From Pseudomonas flavescens (lineage in GTDB: Bacteria > Pseudomonadota > Gammaproteobacteria > Pseudomonadales > Pseudomonadaceae): a stretch of DNA of 64,000 nucleotides. Of this stretch, positions 16,108 to 25,563 are shown one piece after another; position 1 is the stretch's first letter, and every line of letters begins with the position of its first letter. The stretch spans positions 3,286,001 to 3,350,000 of the forward strand of contig NZ_JACBYV010000001.1 of the NCBI RefSeq assembly GCF_013408425.1, given 5' to 3'. The notes beneath the pieces are model-generated. The model did not search any database, was not told the origin of the DNA, and saw nothing but the letters and a program-made list of their open reading frames with translations. The position numbers and the translations under genes are program-made.

Positions 16108-16935
16108 TCAGCGGGGGGTGAAGCCGAAGAGCCTGGCGGGGTTATCCACCAGCACCCGATTGCGCTCGGCTGCATCCGGCAACAGCGCTTCGATCAACGT
16201 GAACTGCTCGGCGTAGTCTGTCCGATCTTCGAACTGGGTGTTGGGCCAATCGCTGCCCCACAGGAAACGCTCGATACCGCCTGCCGCCCCACGCACCTGC
16301 GCCAGCGCGGCAGCCGCCTGGGTTTGATCGGACCGGCTGCGGTAAGCAGCCGACAGTTTCAGCCACACGCGCGAATCGCCCAGCAGATTCAAAAAAGCCT
16401 GATGACCGGGCTTGTGCGGGTCGATGCCGCCAGTCGGCAGACCGAAATGGTCGATCACCAGGTTCACGCCCGTGGCGACGATGGCCGGCACGACCTGCGC
16501 GAGGTCATCGATGCCACGCTGGATTTCCACCTGCCAGCCACGGCGGGCCAGGCGCCCGAACAATGCCGCCCACTCGGGGCCCGTGTAATCCTCCAGCGCC
16601 TTGCCGATCAGGTTCAGGCGGATGCCCACCACAGCGGATGCGGCGAGCTCGTCCAGTTGCGCTTCGCTGATGGACGCGTCGACCACGGCCACACCGCGCA
16701 GACGCTGCGGGTAGCGGCGCAGGGCCTCGACCATGAAGCTGTTGTCGGTGCCGAGAAAGCTCGGCTGGATCAGCACGCCATGGGACAGGCCATGGCGGTC
16801 CAGGTGCTCGAGATACTGTTCGACCAGCGCGTCGTAATCGGGGCTGTAACGACGGTTGGCGACCATCGGCAGATCCTTGCGGAAGATATGCGCATGGGTG
16901 TCGATGCCGGTGATGGCAGGGCTGGGAGTACTCAT
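16108..16935 (-). CDS. Metal-dependent TIM-barrel amidohydrolase (2-pyrone-4,6-dicarboxylate lactonase-like)
   Basis: A 275-residue COG3618/amidohydrolase_2 enzyme. The first metal motif is DTHAHIF (H-x-H, residues 12-18). A central His is in VIDHFGLPTGG and the terminal Asp in FLWGSDWPNTQFED. The closest named relatives, such as LigI, hydrolyse lactones, and others decarboxylate. With a carboxylate carrier downstream and a divergent GntR regulator, it looks like a small inducible uptake-and-hydrolysis unit. The specific substrate cannot be inferred. The lyase and DctA genes 15 kb away are a related theme but not demonstrably the same pathway. Confidence 0.75.
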   Translation of the reverse strand: MSTPSPAITGIDTHAHIFRKDLPMVANRRYSPDYDALVEQYLEHLDRHGLSHGVLIQPSFLGTDNSFMVEALRRYPQRLRGVAVVDASISEAQLDELAASAVVGIRLNLIGKALEDYTGPEWAALFGRLARRGWQVEIQRGIDDLAQVVPAIVATGVNLVIDHFGLPTGGIDPHKPGHQAFLNLLGDSRVWLKLSAAYRSRSDQTQAAAALAQVRGAAGGIERFLWGSDWPNTQFEDRTDYAEQFTLIEALLPDAAERNRVLVDNPARLFGFTPR

Positions 16936-17005
16936 GAAGGAAATACCTGATCGATTGTTGTAGAGGCCGGCATCGGGCGCTGACCGTTCTTGTCACGACA
17001 TCCAG

Positions 17006-17017
17006 TCATATATATGA
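17006..17017. promoter_or_regulatory. Palindrome in the GntR/amidohydrolase divergent promoter
   Basis: TCATATATATGA is a perfect 12-bp palindrome, 70 bp upstream of the amidohydrolase start and 93 bp upstream of the regulator start. A further CCATATATC at 17027-17035 resembles one half. It is the best candidate operator for the adjacent GntR/HutC-type repressor. Confidence 0.4.
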
Positions 17018-17110
17018 ATAGTTGACCATATATCTGTGTCGGACATTCTGTCAATCGACCCGCCGGTGGTAGAGTGGCGCCAGCCTGTGGCAACCGGACA
17101 ACGACACGCT

Positions 17111-17848
17111 ATGAATGCCTCGACCCTCGGATACGACGAACGCCTGCCGCTGTACCAGCGGCTGCGCGAGGAAATGCTCGCCAAGATCGCTGCCGGAGAG
17201 TGGTCACCCGGCGCGCCCATTCCCACCGAGGCGGAACTGACCAAGCTCTATGGCGTGGCCATCGGCACGGTTCGCAAGGCGGTGGATACACTGGTCAGCG
17301 AAGGGCTGCTGCTGCGCAGCCAGGGCCGTGGCACCTTCGTGCGTCGGCCGAATTTCGATGCGTCGCTGGCGCGCTTCTTTCGCCAGGTCAATGCCAGCGG
17401 CGGCCGGGAGATTCCCAGCAGCCAGATCCTTTCCAAGGAACTGCAGAAGCCCTCCAAGGAGGTTGCCAAGGCACTCGCCCTGAAAAACGGCGAGCAGGTG
17501 CTGCGCATGGAACGCCTGCGAGTGATCGAAGACCGCACCCTGTTCCATGAGGAAATCTGGCTGCCCGCCTCGCGCTTTATCGTGCTGCTGGACATCGACT
17601 CGAACACCTTCGGCGACCTGCTCTACCCTTTCTACGAGAAGCAATGCGGCCAGTGCATCGCCTCGGCCCGGGAAACCCTCACCGTCGGCTCGGCCAGCGC
17701 AGAGATCGCCCATACGCTGTCCATCGGCCAGGGAGAGCCCATCGTGGTGATCGAACGCACCGCCCTGGGCTACGACCGCAGCCCACTGGAGTACCGCCTC
17801 TCGCGCGCCGCGGCAGCCAACTTCCGTTATCAGATCGATATCTGCTGA
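17111..17848 (+). CDS. GntR/HutC-subfamily transcriptional regulator
   Basis: A 245-residue regulator. The N-terminal winged helix (residues 9-75) has LPLYQRLREEMLAKIAAGEW and the recognition segment EAELTKLYGVAIGTVRKAVDTLVSEGLLLRSQGRGTFV. The C-terminal UTRA effector domain (about 90-240) includes EEIWLPASRF and PLEYRLSRAAAANFRYQI. HutC-type members are usually repressors released by a small-molecule ligand. It is divergent from the amidohydrolase-transporter pair with an AT-rich palindrome between. The start at 17111 gives the normal HutC-type N-terminus; an in-frame GTG at 17036 would add an unusual leader. Confidence 0.8.
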   Translation: MNASTLGYDERLPLYQRLREEMLAKIAAGEWSPGAPIPTEAELTKLYGVAIGTVRKAVDTLVSEGLLLRSQGRGTFVRRPNFDASLARFFRQVNASGGREIPSSQILSKELQKPSKEVAKALALKNGEQVLRMERLRVIEDRTLFHEEIWLPASRFIVLLDIDSNTFGDLLYPFYEKQCGQCIASARETLTVGSASAEIAHTLSIGQGEPIVVIERTALGYDRSPLEYRLSRAAAANFRYQIDIC

Positions 17849-18063
17849 ATACCCGCGGGGCCCTGCATAGGCAGGACGGTCGCCAACCGTTCGTCGCCCC
17901 GTAACGCCCCGCCAACGACCGCCTGCCAGGGCCTGATCAGCGCGATAGCTGCGCGGCAAAAGCGCCAATTTCCACCCCATCAAGCACTTGCCAGGGTTGC
18001 CAACGGAGCCTCTGGCATGGGGGCCTGAGACGTTTCAGAGAGAAAAATCCTGCCCGGCCACTA

Positions 18064-18090
18064 TTTAGATTTACGCGGTGCTGCCGAAGT
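18064..18090 (+). promoter_or_regulatory. Possible flagellar sigma (FliA) promoter for the sCache chemoreceptor
   Basis: TTTA-N15-GCCGAAGT resembles the FliA consensus TAAA-N15-GCCGATAA and lies 74 bp upstream of the start codon. Chemoreceptor genes are often FliA targets. The rest of the 315-bp gap from 17849 holds no gene or other signal that I can support. Confidence 0.35.
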
Positions 18091-18163
18091 GCTATCAGGT
18101 GCTGAAAGAAAGGGCGCGCTGCAGACGCGTCACTTACAACAAAAACACATCAGGAATGCCCCC

Positions 18164-19798
18164 ATGAACAGCTTACGTCGCTTGCCGATAAACCGTCGTC
18201 TGTGGCTCATCATGGTGCTGCCGATCCTGATGCTGGTGCTGCTCGGCGCCTACATGCTCAACCAGATCAGCATTGGCCTCTACGCCGGCAAGTCGGAAAA
18301 GACTCAGCACGTGGTACAGAGTGCCGTCGGCCTGCTGAAGTACTACCAGGGCCTGGAAGCCAGCGGCAGCCTGAGCCGCGAGCAGGCGCAGAAGCAGGCG
18401 ATGGAGGTGATTCGCGGCTTGCGCTACGGCGGCCAGGAGTACTTCTGGATCAACGATCAGACGCCGACCATGATCATGCACCCGACCAACCCCAAGCTCG
18501 AAGGGCAGAACCTCTCCGGGCTCAAGGACCCGGACGGCAAGGCGCTGTTCAACGAGATGGTCGCCATCACCCGCAGCCAGGGCGCAGGCGCGGTCAACTA
18601 TCGCTGGCCCAAGCCTGGCAGCAGCGAGCCGGTACCGAAGATTTCCTACGTCGAGCTGTTCCAGCCCTGGGGCTGGATCATCGGTTCCGGCGTCTATGTC
18701 GATGACGTGCAGGCCGAATTCAAATCCCAGGCCCTGCGCGCCCTGGCCATTGGCGTGCCCGCGACCCTGCTGCTGATCGTTCTGGTGGTGATGATTTCGC
18801 GCAGCATCGCCCTGCCCCTGCAGCAGGCTGTCACGGCGATGGCCAATATCGCCAGTGGTGAAGGCGACCTGACCCACACCCTCGACGATCAGGGCCGCGA
18901 CGAACTGGCTGCCCTGGCCGGGCACTTCAACGCCTTCACCGGCAAGATGCGCCAGGTGATCCGACAATTGCTCGACTCCGCCGCCTCACTGGACCAGGCC
19001 GCGCGCTCGCTGGGTGACATTTCCAGCGCCGCCCAGCAGCACAGCCAGCAACAGGCCCAGCAGATGGAGCTGGTCGCCACCGCGGTCAACGAAGTGACCT
19101 ACGGCGTACAGGACGTGGCCAAGAACGCCGAGCATGCTTCGAGCGAAGTGCACACCGCAGAGGAGCAGGCCAAGCAAGGCCAGCGCAATATCGACGCCAG
19201 CCTGGAGCAGATCGACCAGTTGTCCGGCACCATCGACAAGGCGGTGACGGTGATCCAGTCACTGGCCACGGAAAGCACGCAGATCGGCGGCGTGCTGGAA
19301 GTCATCCGCTCGATCGCCGAGCAGACCAACCTGCTGGCGCTCAACGCGGCCATCGAAGCGGCGCGGGCCGGCGAACAGGGCCGCGGGTTCGCCGTGGTCG
19401 CCGACGAGGTTCGCCTGTTGGCCCAACGCACGCAGAAATCCACCGCGGAAATCCAGGGCATGATCGAACGCCTGCAAGGCAACTCCGAGGCCGCGGTGAA
19501 AGCCATCAGCGACAGCAGCCGGGCCTCGCAACTGACGGTCGGCCAGGCCAGCCAGGCCGGTGAAAGTCTGGCGCAGATCGCGCAATCGCTGCGCAACCTG
19601 ACCGGGCTCAATGCCTCCATCGCCAGTGCCACCCTGCAGCAGTCCCACGTGGTCGACGACATCAACCAGAACGTCACCCACACCGCCGGGCTGGCCCACA
19701 GCGCTGCCGAGTCCGCCGAGCAATCGAGTGCCGCCAGCCAGCACCTCAAGCAGTTGGCCGAGCAGCTCAGTCGTCTGCTGGGGCAATTCCGCGTCTGA
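18164..19798 (+). CDS. Methyl-accepting chemotaxis protein with a single-Cache (sCache_2-type) sensor
   Basis: A 544-residue transmembrane chemoreceptor. TM1 is [19 protein letters not shown] (about residues 12-30). The periplasmic domain (about 35-185) has the sCache_2 hallmarks [28 protein letters not shown] and [17 protein letters not shown]2 is at about 190-210, followed by a HAMP domain ([22 protein letters not shown]) and a signalling domain with [32 protein letters not shown]. Pseudomonas receptors of this class bind small organic acids such as malate, lactate or acetate, which would fit the carboxylate genes upstream; the ligand itself is inferred. The start at 18164 has AGGA nine bases upstream. 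Confidence 0.85.
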   Translation: MNSLRRLPINRRLWLIMVLPILMLVLLGAYMLNQISIGLYAGKSEKTQHVVQSAVGLLKYYQGLEASGSLSREQAQKQAMEVIRGLRYGGQEYFWINDQTPTMIMHPTNPKLEGQNLSGLKDPDGKALFNEMVAITRSQGAGAVNYRWPKPGSSEPVPKISYVELFQPWGWIIGSGVYVDDVQAEFKSQALRALAIGVPATLLLIVLVVMISRSIALPLQQAVTAMANIASGEGDLTHTLDDQGRDELAALAGHFNAFTGKMRQVIRQLLDSAASLDQAARSLGDISSAAQQHSQQQAQQMELVATAVNEVTYGVQDVAKNAEHASSEVHTAEEQAKQGQRNIDASLEQIDQLSGTIDKAVTVIQSLATESTQIGGVLEVIRSIAEQTNLLALNAAIEAARAGEQGRGFAVVADEVRLLAQRTQKSTAEIQGMIERLQGNSEAAVKAISDSSRASQLTVGQASQAGESLAQIAQSLRNLTGLNASIASATLQQSHVVDDINQNVTHTAGLAHSAAESAEQSSAASQHLKQLAEQLSRLLGQFRV

Positions 19799-19820
19799 CA
19801 GGACCTGGATGTTCGTACCT

Positions 19821-19871
19821 GCGTTCGGCCCGGCGAAGGGCCGAACGCCTCGGGCAGATCATCCGCCCGAG
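19821..19871 (+). terminator. Two tandem hairpins after the sCache chemoreceptor
   Basis: GCGTTCGGCCC/GGGCCGAACGC forms an 11-bp stem at 19821-19848. It is followed by CTCGGGC/GCCCGAG at 19850-19871. Neither has a T-run. They likely end or protect the upstream mRNA. In the remainder of the gap to 20112 I see only a weak FliA-like TAAA-N15-ACAGAAAT at 19994-20020. Confidence 0.5.
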
Positions 19872-20112
19872 AGGCTCGCACGACTCTCGGGCGCCTTCAG
19901 CTGCGACCGCCCCATCGCAAAGACCGGCCTCCCACTGGCAAACGTCGGCACCACGCACGATAGACGCCCGCTATAGCATCAATTAGCCATCATTAAACGC
20001 TTGCTTTCCCGTACAGAAATAATAGCCTCAGTGTCCTCAGGCCACCCTTCAGCCAATACACCTCGATCCACTCGATCGGCATGGCCACACCCCTGCCAGA
20101 GGTACGCTGCAC

Positions 20113-21750
20113 ATGTCCCAACCGTTAACGATCGCCCAGCGCCTGGCAATGGGATTCGGCCTGGTTCTGTCCCTGATGATCCTCATCGCGCTGGTGGGCA
20201 TCCAGCGCGTTCAGGTCATCGACAGCAGCCTTGGCGAGGTCAGCGAAGGTGCCAGCCTCAAGCAGCGCTACGCCATCAATTTCCGCGGCAGCGTGCACGA
20301 CCGTGCGATTGCCATCCGCGACCTGGTACTGGCCCGCGACACCACGGCGCTGAATGACCAATTGCAGAACATCGAGCGGCTGCATGGGTTCTATCAGGAG
20401 TCGGCCGCGCCCCTCGACAGGCTGGTTGCTGACAACACGTCGAGCGCAGAGGAACAGCGCCAGCTTGCCCAGATCAAGGCCATCGAGAGCAGTGCTCGCG
20501 AACTGACCCAGCGCCTGATCAGCCTGCGCCAGGGCGGTGATGTGGAAGGCGCGCAAACGCTGCTATCCACAGAGGTGGCAGCCGCCTATCTGGAATGGCT
20601 GAAACGCATAAATACCTTCATCGACTTGCAGGAACGAGAAATCACCACCAGCCTGGACGGCGTGCGCGAAACCGCCGGCAGCTTTGCCCGGTTGATCGTT
20701 GCGGTCACTACCATCGCGATTCTGCTCAGTGTGATCGTCTCGATGCTGATCATCCGCAAGATGCGCTCGACCCTGGGCGCCGAGCCCCATGACGTGGCCC
20801 TGGTCATCCGGCGGCTGGCCGATGGCGCTCTCGACCAGCGAATAGATACCCGCTACCCGGGCAGCGTAATGGGTGCGGTCAAGGACATGAGCGCGCGCCT
20901 GAGCGACACCATCAGCCAGGTGCGCAGCGCCGCTGACGAGCTCAACCATTGCTCGCAACAGTTGCTGACCACTTCGGCGAGCAACAACAGGCAGTTGCAG
21001 GCCCAATCCGAAGAGGCGGAGCAAATGGCCGCAGCCATCAACCAGATGGCCGCAACGGTCAATGAAGTGGCAGGTTATGCCGGTACGGCAGCCTCCGCGA
21101 CACGCACGGCCGACACCGAGGTAGAGCATGGCAGCCATCTGGTGATGCAGGGCGGCCAGGCGATTCAGGAGCTGGCAACGGTGCTCGACTCGGCTGCGGA
21201 CAAGGTCGAGCAATTGTCGCGTGACAGTACCAACATCGAAACCATCATCGCAGTGATCACCGCCATCGCCGACCAGACCAACCTGCTCGCACTGAACGCT
21301 GCAATCGAAGCGGCGCGCGCCGGCGAGCACGGTCGCGGCTTCGCCGTGGTGGCCGACGAAGTGCGCTCCCTGGCCAACCGCACCCAGGCGTCGACGCGAG
21401 AGATCAGCAGCATGATCGAACAGCTGCAGGCCGGCGCCAGTGGCGCCGCGCAGATCATGCAGACCAGCAGTCAGATGGCGCGCAAGACCGTCGAACAGAC
21501 TGCGGCAACCGAACAGGCCCTAGGCCGCATTCGCCAGGAGGTAGGGGCCATCAAGGACATGAGCGCGCAGATCGCCAGCGCCGCTCAGCAGCAGAGCCTG
21601 GTAGCCGAGGACGTCAACCAGAACATCAGCCGCATCCATGCCAGCACGCTGGAGACCACCGCAGGCTCCACGCAGGTGTCGGCGGCCAGCCAGGAGCTGT
21701 CTTCACTGGCACGCCGCCTGATGGAGCGGGTGAGTTTCTTCAAGGCCTGA
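20113..21750 (+). CDS. Methyl-accepting chemotaxis protein with a four-helix-bundle sensor
   Basis: A 545-residue chemoreceptor. TM1 ([18 protein letters not shown]) is followed by a helical periplasmic domain of about 155 residues of the 4HB_MCP type, recognisable from [23 protein letters not shown]2 is [21 protein letters not shown]. The HAMP region and a signalling domain with [19 protein letters not shown] and [17 protein letters not shown] complete the protein. It is encoded on its own 314 bp after another chemoreceptor gene. Pseudomonas 4HB receptors include sensors of inorganic phosphate and of TCA intermediates; no ligand-specific residue is evident to me. The signalling tip has no C-terminal pentapeptide tether. 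Confidence 0.85.
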   Translation: MSQPLTIAQRLAMGFGLVLSLMILIALVGIQRVQVIDSSLGEVSEGASLKQRYAINFRGSVHDRAIAIRDLVLARDTTALNDQLQNIERLHGFYQESAAPLDRLVADNTSSAEEQRQLAQIKAIESSARELTQRLISLRQGGDVEGAQTLLSTEVAAAYLEWLKRINTFIDLQEREITTSLDGVRETAGSFARLIVAVTTIAILLSVIVSMLIIRKMRSTLGAEPHDVALVIRRLADGALDQRIDTRYPGSVMGAVKDMSARLSDTISQVRSAADELNHCSQQLLTTSASNNRQLQAQSEEAEQMAAAINQMAATVNEVAGYAGTAASATRTADTEVEHGSHLVMQGGQAIQELATVLDSAADKVEQLSRDSTNIETIIAVITAIADQTNLLALNAAIEAARAGEHGRGFAVVADEVRSLANRTQASTREISSMIEQLQAGASGAAQIMQTSSQMARKTVEQTAATEQALGRIRQEVGAIKDMSAQIASAAQQQSLVAEDVNQNISRIHASTLETTAGSTQVSAASQELSSLARRLMERVSFFKA

Positions 21751-21755
21751 GTTTC

Positions 21756-21915
21756 AGAGCCCGTTTACGATCTGGCGAGCTAGAGTCATGCGCCCCCACA
21801 AACATAGGCGAGGAAGCGGAATTTGCTGGGGTAAATGAGAATTTCGACAGGGCTGGCAATCCCGTCTGTTTTTAACGCAGCAGGGCTGACGCGCGGCAGA
21901 TCGCAAACAGGCTCT
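21756..21915. repeat. 160-bp palindromic intergenic element abutting sbcD
   Basis: The ends AGAGCCCGTTTACGATCTG and the reverse complement AGAGCCTGTTTGCGATCTG match at 17 of 19 positions. The right end reaches the first base of the sbcD stop codon. The interior contains GCGAGCTAGAGTC (21775), AGGCGAGGAAGCGGA (21806) and GGGCTGGCAATCC (21850). All three recur in the same order in the element at 62719-62951. It fills the space between the convergent chemoreceptor and sbcD genes. Confidence 0.7.
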
Positions 21916-23132
21916 CAGGTGTCGTCATCGCGCAGGCTCGCAACCACCTGGTTGTAGAGGCCATGTAGCCGATGCGCCTGATCCGGCTCAAAGGTTTCGC
22001 TCAGCAGACGCTGCTCGAATACCTGCTCGGGCGTCAATTCATCGAGGGTGCTCTGCTCACCGTGCAGGCTGGCCACCGCCGTGCCCCGGGCGCGGCGGAT
22101 GCGCAGCACTTCCACCGGCAGGCCTTCGCACAACGCGGCGATACGTACCTGCAGATCGCTGAGGTAATCGTCACCTTCGACCTGCACCTCCAGCCAGACC
22201 GGGCGCTCGGGCGTGCCGTCGATGGCAGCTTCTGCAAGGGCAGCAGGTAGCGTTTTCAGGGAACCGCGAATCGATTGCAGGGCCTGGAAGCGCGGCACCG
22301 GCAAAGCGCGCACCTCACGCAGACCACTTTCGTCGACGTCCACCAACAGCACCTCCTTCTGCTGACGCGCTTCGTCGAAGCTCAGCGGGATTGGCGAGCC
22401 GCTGTAGCGGATGTGCTCCAGACCACCGACTTTCTGCGGCCGATGGATGTGGCCGAGCGCGATGTAGTCGGCAGCGGGAAAGGAAGACGTCGGGAAGGCT
22501 TCCAGCGCGCCGACGTAGATTTCTCGCACCGATTCACTGGCACTGGCACCGACGGTGGTCAGGTGCCCGGTAGCGATGATCGGCAAGGCCGCGCCCAGTT
22601 CGGCACGTCGCGCCAGAGCCAGCTCGAACAGCGCCTGATAATGAGCATGGATGGCCTGTTGCAGCGACAACTGCTTGTCCGCTGCACTCTGCCCCGCCTC
22701 GCTGCGCAGCACATCACGCGGGCGGATGAAGGGGATGGCGCAGAGCAGTGCCGAGGGCTGGCCATCGGCGCCCTCGAGCACCAGCAGTTGCTCGTGCAGA
22801 TGGACACCGACGCCGGGGATCACCCGGGTGCCAAGCTGCGCCAGCAAGGTACGGCTCTCGCCCAGCATGGCCACCGAATCATGATTACCGCCGAGCACCA
22901 CCAGTTGGCACCCGGTGTCGCGCAGCGCGACGACGAAATGGTTGTACTGCTCGCGGGCATAACTGGGCGGTGAGCCGGTGTCGAAAATGTCCCCGGCCAC
23001 CAGCACCACCTGCACCGCATGCTCGCGCACCTGTTCGATCAGCCAGGCACAGAACGCCTGATGCTCGGCCTGGCGCGTCTTGCCCATGAAGTGCTGGCCC
23101 AGGTGCCAGTCGGAGGTGTGCAGAAGGCGCAT
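21915..23132 (-). CDS. sbcD: Exonuclease SbcCD subunit D
   Basis: A 405-residue Mre11-type nuclease subunit that, with the SbcC ATPase, cuts hairpins and DNA ends. The phosphoesterase motifs are DWHLGQ (D8/H10), AGDIFDTG, GGNHDS, and the later GHLT and GHIHRPQ. The start at 23132 (MRLLHTSDWHLG) is where the fold begins; the in-frame upstream extension is not conserved-looking. SbcC normally follows sbcD, but the next 160 bp are a palindromic repeat and then a convergent chemoreceptor gene. The partner must be elsewhere or missing. Confidence 0.9.
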   Translation of the reverse strand: MRLLHTSDWHLGQHFMGKTRQAEHQAFCAWLIEQVREHAVQVVLVAGDIFDTGSPPSYAREQYNHFVVALRDTGCQLVVLGGNHDSVAMLGESRTLLAQLGTRVIPGVGVHLHEQLLVLEGADGQPSALLCAIPFIRPRDVLRSEAGQSAADKQLSLQQAIHAHYQALFELALARRAELGAALPIIATGHLTTVGASASESVREIYVGALEAFPTSSFPAADYIALGHIHRPQKVGGLEHIRYSGSPIPLSFDEARQQKEVLLVDVDESGLREVRALPVPRFQALQSIRGSLKTLPAALAEAAIDGTPERPVWLEVQVEGDDYLSDLQVRIAALCEGLPVEVLRIRRARGTAVASLHGEQSTLDELTPEQVFEQRLLSETFEPDQAHRLHGLYNQVVASLRDDDT

Positions 23133-23365
23133 GAACGGCCCGATCCAGTGACTGAAAAATCCGGCCACCATGCCTTTTCGACGCCGCCAAGGCAATGGTT
23201 TCACATCAGGTAACACACCCCGCAGCGACCGTACCACCTGCGCTGCGGGCCTATTTGCGGCGAATCGCCCGGCACGGGCCGGATCACGGGTCGAACCATG
23301 GCGCAACGGCCTCGGTCGGAAAATCGTTCACCTCCCTTACCGACCCCGCTGAGGAGTATCCGCCG

Positions 23366-24160
23366 ATGAACACCGCGTCCGCCCGCCCCCTCTCCCTGTG
23401 CGCCACTGCGCTGGCCCTGTTCGGCCTGCTGCACAGCGCGTCCACCCACGCCCAGACGATCGCCCTCGACGTGCCCTACGTGCCCACTCCCGAACCGGTG
23501 GTGGCACGCATGCTGGAGATGGCCAACGTCGGCCCGGACGACTACGTGGTGGATCTCGGCTCGGGCGATGGCCGCATCGCCATCTCGGCAGTGAAGGATC
23601 GGGGCGCCAAGGCTGCCTACGGTATCGACCTGAACCCGCAGCGCATCGAAGAAGCCGAAGCCAACGCGCAGCAAGCCGGCGTCATGGACAAGGTGGTGTT
23701 CGAGCAGGGCGACCTGTTCAAGAAGGACATCGCCGATGCCGACGTGCTGACCATGTACCTGCTGAACTCCGTCAACATGCGCCTGCGCCCGGTGATCCTC
23801 GACACCCTGGAGCCCGGCACCCGTGTGGTTTCCCACGCCTTCAGCATGGAGGACTGGGAGCCGGATCGCAGCGATATCGTCGAAGGTGCACGCATCTACC
23901 TGTGGGTGGTCCCAGCCAAGATCGCTGGCAACTGGCAGATCGAGAGCGAAGGCGAGACCTTCCATGTCGACCTGCAGCAGCGCTTCCAGGAGATCAGCGG
24001 CACCACCCAGCACCAGGAAAACCTGCGTGGTCGCCTCAATGGTACCGAGCTGCGCTTCGAGGTCGACGGCAAGCTGTACGTCGGCCAGGTCGAGGGTGAT
24101 CGCATCGAACCGATTTCCGCCGAAGGCGCGGTGACCGGCTGGAGCGCACGACGGAGCTAA
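23366..24160 (+). CDS. Exported SAM-dependent methyltransferase-fold protein
   Basis: A 264-residue protein with a signal peptide (MNTASARPLSLCATALALFGLLHSASTHAQ) and then a class I methyltransferase core. Motif I is VVDLGSGDGRIAISA, with the acidic end of beta-2 in YGIDLNPQRI and a GDLFKKD segment. The last 90 residues (NWQIESEGETFHVDLQQRFQEISG to the end) look like a beta-rich accessory domain. The start is fixed by GAGGAG. SAM is not known to be plentiful in the periplasm, so the substrate and even the activity are unclear. The stop is 3 bp from a permease gene, so the two are co-translated. Confidence 0.75.
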   Translation: MNTASARPLSLCATALALFGLLHSASTHAQTIALDVPYVPTPEPVVARMLEMANVGPDDYVVDLGSGDGRIAISAVKDRGAKAAYGIDLNPQRIEEAEANAQQAGVMDKVVFEQGDLFKKDIADADVLTMYLLNSVNMRLRPVILDTLEPGTRVVSHAFSMEDWEPDRSDIVEGARIYLWVVPAKIAGNWQIESEGETFHVDLQQRFQEISGTTQHQENLRGRLNGTELRFEVDGKLYVGQVEGDRIEPISAEGAVTGWSARRS

Positions 24161-24163
24161 GCC

Positions 24164-25513
24164 ATGAACGCACGCACAGCGACACGACAACCCGGCCTGT
24201 CGGTCATCGACGGCGTCGCCATGCTGGTCGGCGTGGTGATCGGCGTCGGCATCTTCGGCTTCCCGCCGCTGGTGGCCCAGCACGCCGACAATGCCTTCGT
24301 GTACATCGGCCTGTGGCTGGCCGGCGGCCTGGTGATGCTGGTCGGCGCGCTGTGCTATGCCGAACTCGGCGCCAGCTATCCGGATCGCGGCGGTGAATAC
24401 CACTACCTCAACCTGGCCTGGGGCCGGCAGGTCAGCCTGCTGTTCGCCTGGGCCAGGGGCACGGTGATCCAGACCGGCGCAATCGCCGTGGTGGCGTTCA
24501 TCTATGGCGATTACGCCCAGCGCCTGCTACCGCTGGGCGACCATGGCAGCGCCTGGCACGCCACCCTGGTGGTACTGGCACTGACCGCGCTGAATATCCT
24601 CGGCACTCATGAATCCAAGCGCTTGCAGGTGCTGTTCACCGGCATCACCCTGGTGGCGCTGGTCACCGTGATACTCGCCGGTCTGCTGCTGGCCGAACCG
24701 GTTGCGGCCGTGCCGGCGGCTGCAGCGGAAGGCAGCGGCAACCTGGCGGGCATGCTCGGCATGGGCATGGTCTTCGTGCTGCTTACCTACGGCGGCTGGA
24801 ACGAGGCGGCCTACCTTTCCGGCGAATTGCGCAACCCGGCACGCAACATGAGCCGCGTGCTGCTGTTCGGCACGCTGGTGGTGACCGCCGTGTACCTGTT
24901 GGCCAATCTGGTGTTCATCAACATCTTCGGCCTCGAGGGCCTGCGCCAGTCGACCGCCATTGGCGCTGACCTGATGACCATCGTCGCCGGCCCCTGGGGC
25001 GGTGTACTGCTCAGCGTGCTGATCTGCATCACCGCGATCAGCACGCTGAACGCCACCATCCTTACCGGTTCACGGGTGTATTACGCGCTAGGGCGGGACG
25101 TGCCTCAACTGTCGATGCTCGGCGCCTGGAACGACCGCGCGGCAACGCCGGTGCGGGCATTGCTGGTGCAATGCCTGATCACCCTGCCGCTGTTGCTGTT
25201 CGGCGCCTTGAGCGAGAACGGCGTACAAAGCATGGTGGCCTACACCGCACCAGTGTTCTGGCTGTTCATGTGCCTGACCGCCCTGTCGCTGCTGCGTCTG
25301 CGCCGACTGCAACCGAACAGTACGCGGCCATTCAGCGTGCCGCTGTACCCGCTGATGCCGGTGTTGTTCGCTGGCAGCTGCCTGGCGCTGTTCGTGTCGA
25401 GCGCACTGTATGCGGGCGCTGGAGCACTGCTCGGCCTGGTCGTGCTTGCAGCAGGATTGCCGCTGCTGCTGTTGCAAAGACCTGCGCAAACGGTGCCCAG
25501 CGGTTCGAACTGA
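24164..25513 (+). CDS. APC-superfamily amino-acid/polyamine permease
   Basis: A 449-residue inner-membrane permease with 12 predicted helices. The first helix carries the APC substrate-binding loop VGVVIGVGIFGFPPLV, and TM6 has the conserved LTYGGWNEAAYLSGELRNPARN. The substrate is not evident; the sequence resembles general amino-acid permeases rather than the basic-amino-acid antiporters. It is coupled to the exported methyltransferase gene (3-bp gap). A short gap with TTAGGAGA precedes the next gene. Confidence 0.75.
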   Translation: MNARTATRQPGLSVIDGVAMLVGVVIGVGIFGFPPLVAQHADNAFVYIGLWLAGGLVMLVGALCYAELGASYPDRGGEYHYLNLAWGRQVSLLFAWARGTVIQTGAIAVVAFIYGDYAQRLLPLGDHGSAWHATLVVLALTALNILGTHESKRLQVLFTGITLVALVTVILAGLLLAEPVAAVPAAAAEGSGNLAGMLGMGMVFVLLTYGGWNEAAYLSGELRNPARNMSRVLLFGTLVVTAVYLLANLVFINIFGLEGLRQSTAIGADLMTIVAGPWGGVLLSVLICITAISTLNATILTGSRVYYALGRDVPQLSMLGAWNDRAATPVRALLVQCLITLPLLLFGALSENGVQSMVAYTAPVFWLFMCLTALSLLRLRRLQPNSTRPFSVPLYPLMPVLFAGSCLALFVSSALYAGAGALLGLVVLAAGLPLLLLQRPAQTVPSGSN

Positions 25514-25563
25514 GGTGGGATCTGTGTTACACAATCCTCCCGCCTTTTAGGAGACTGCTTGCC

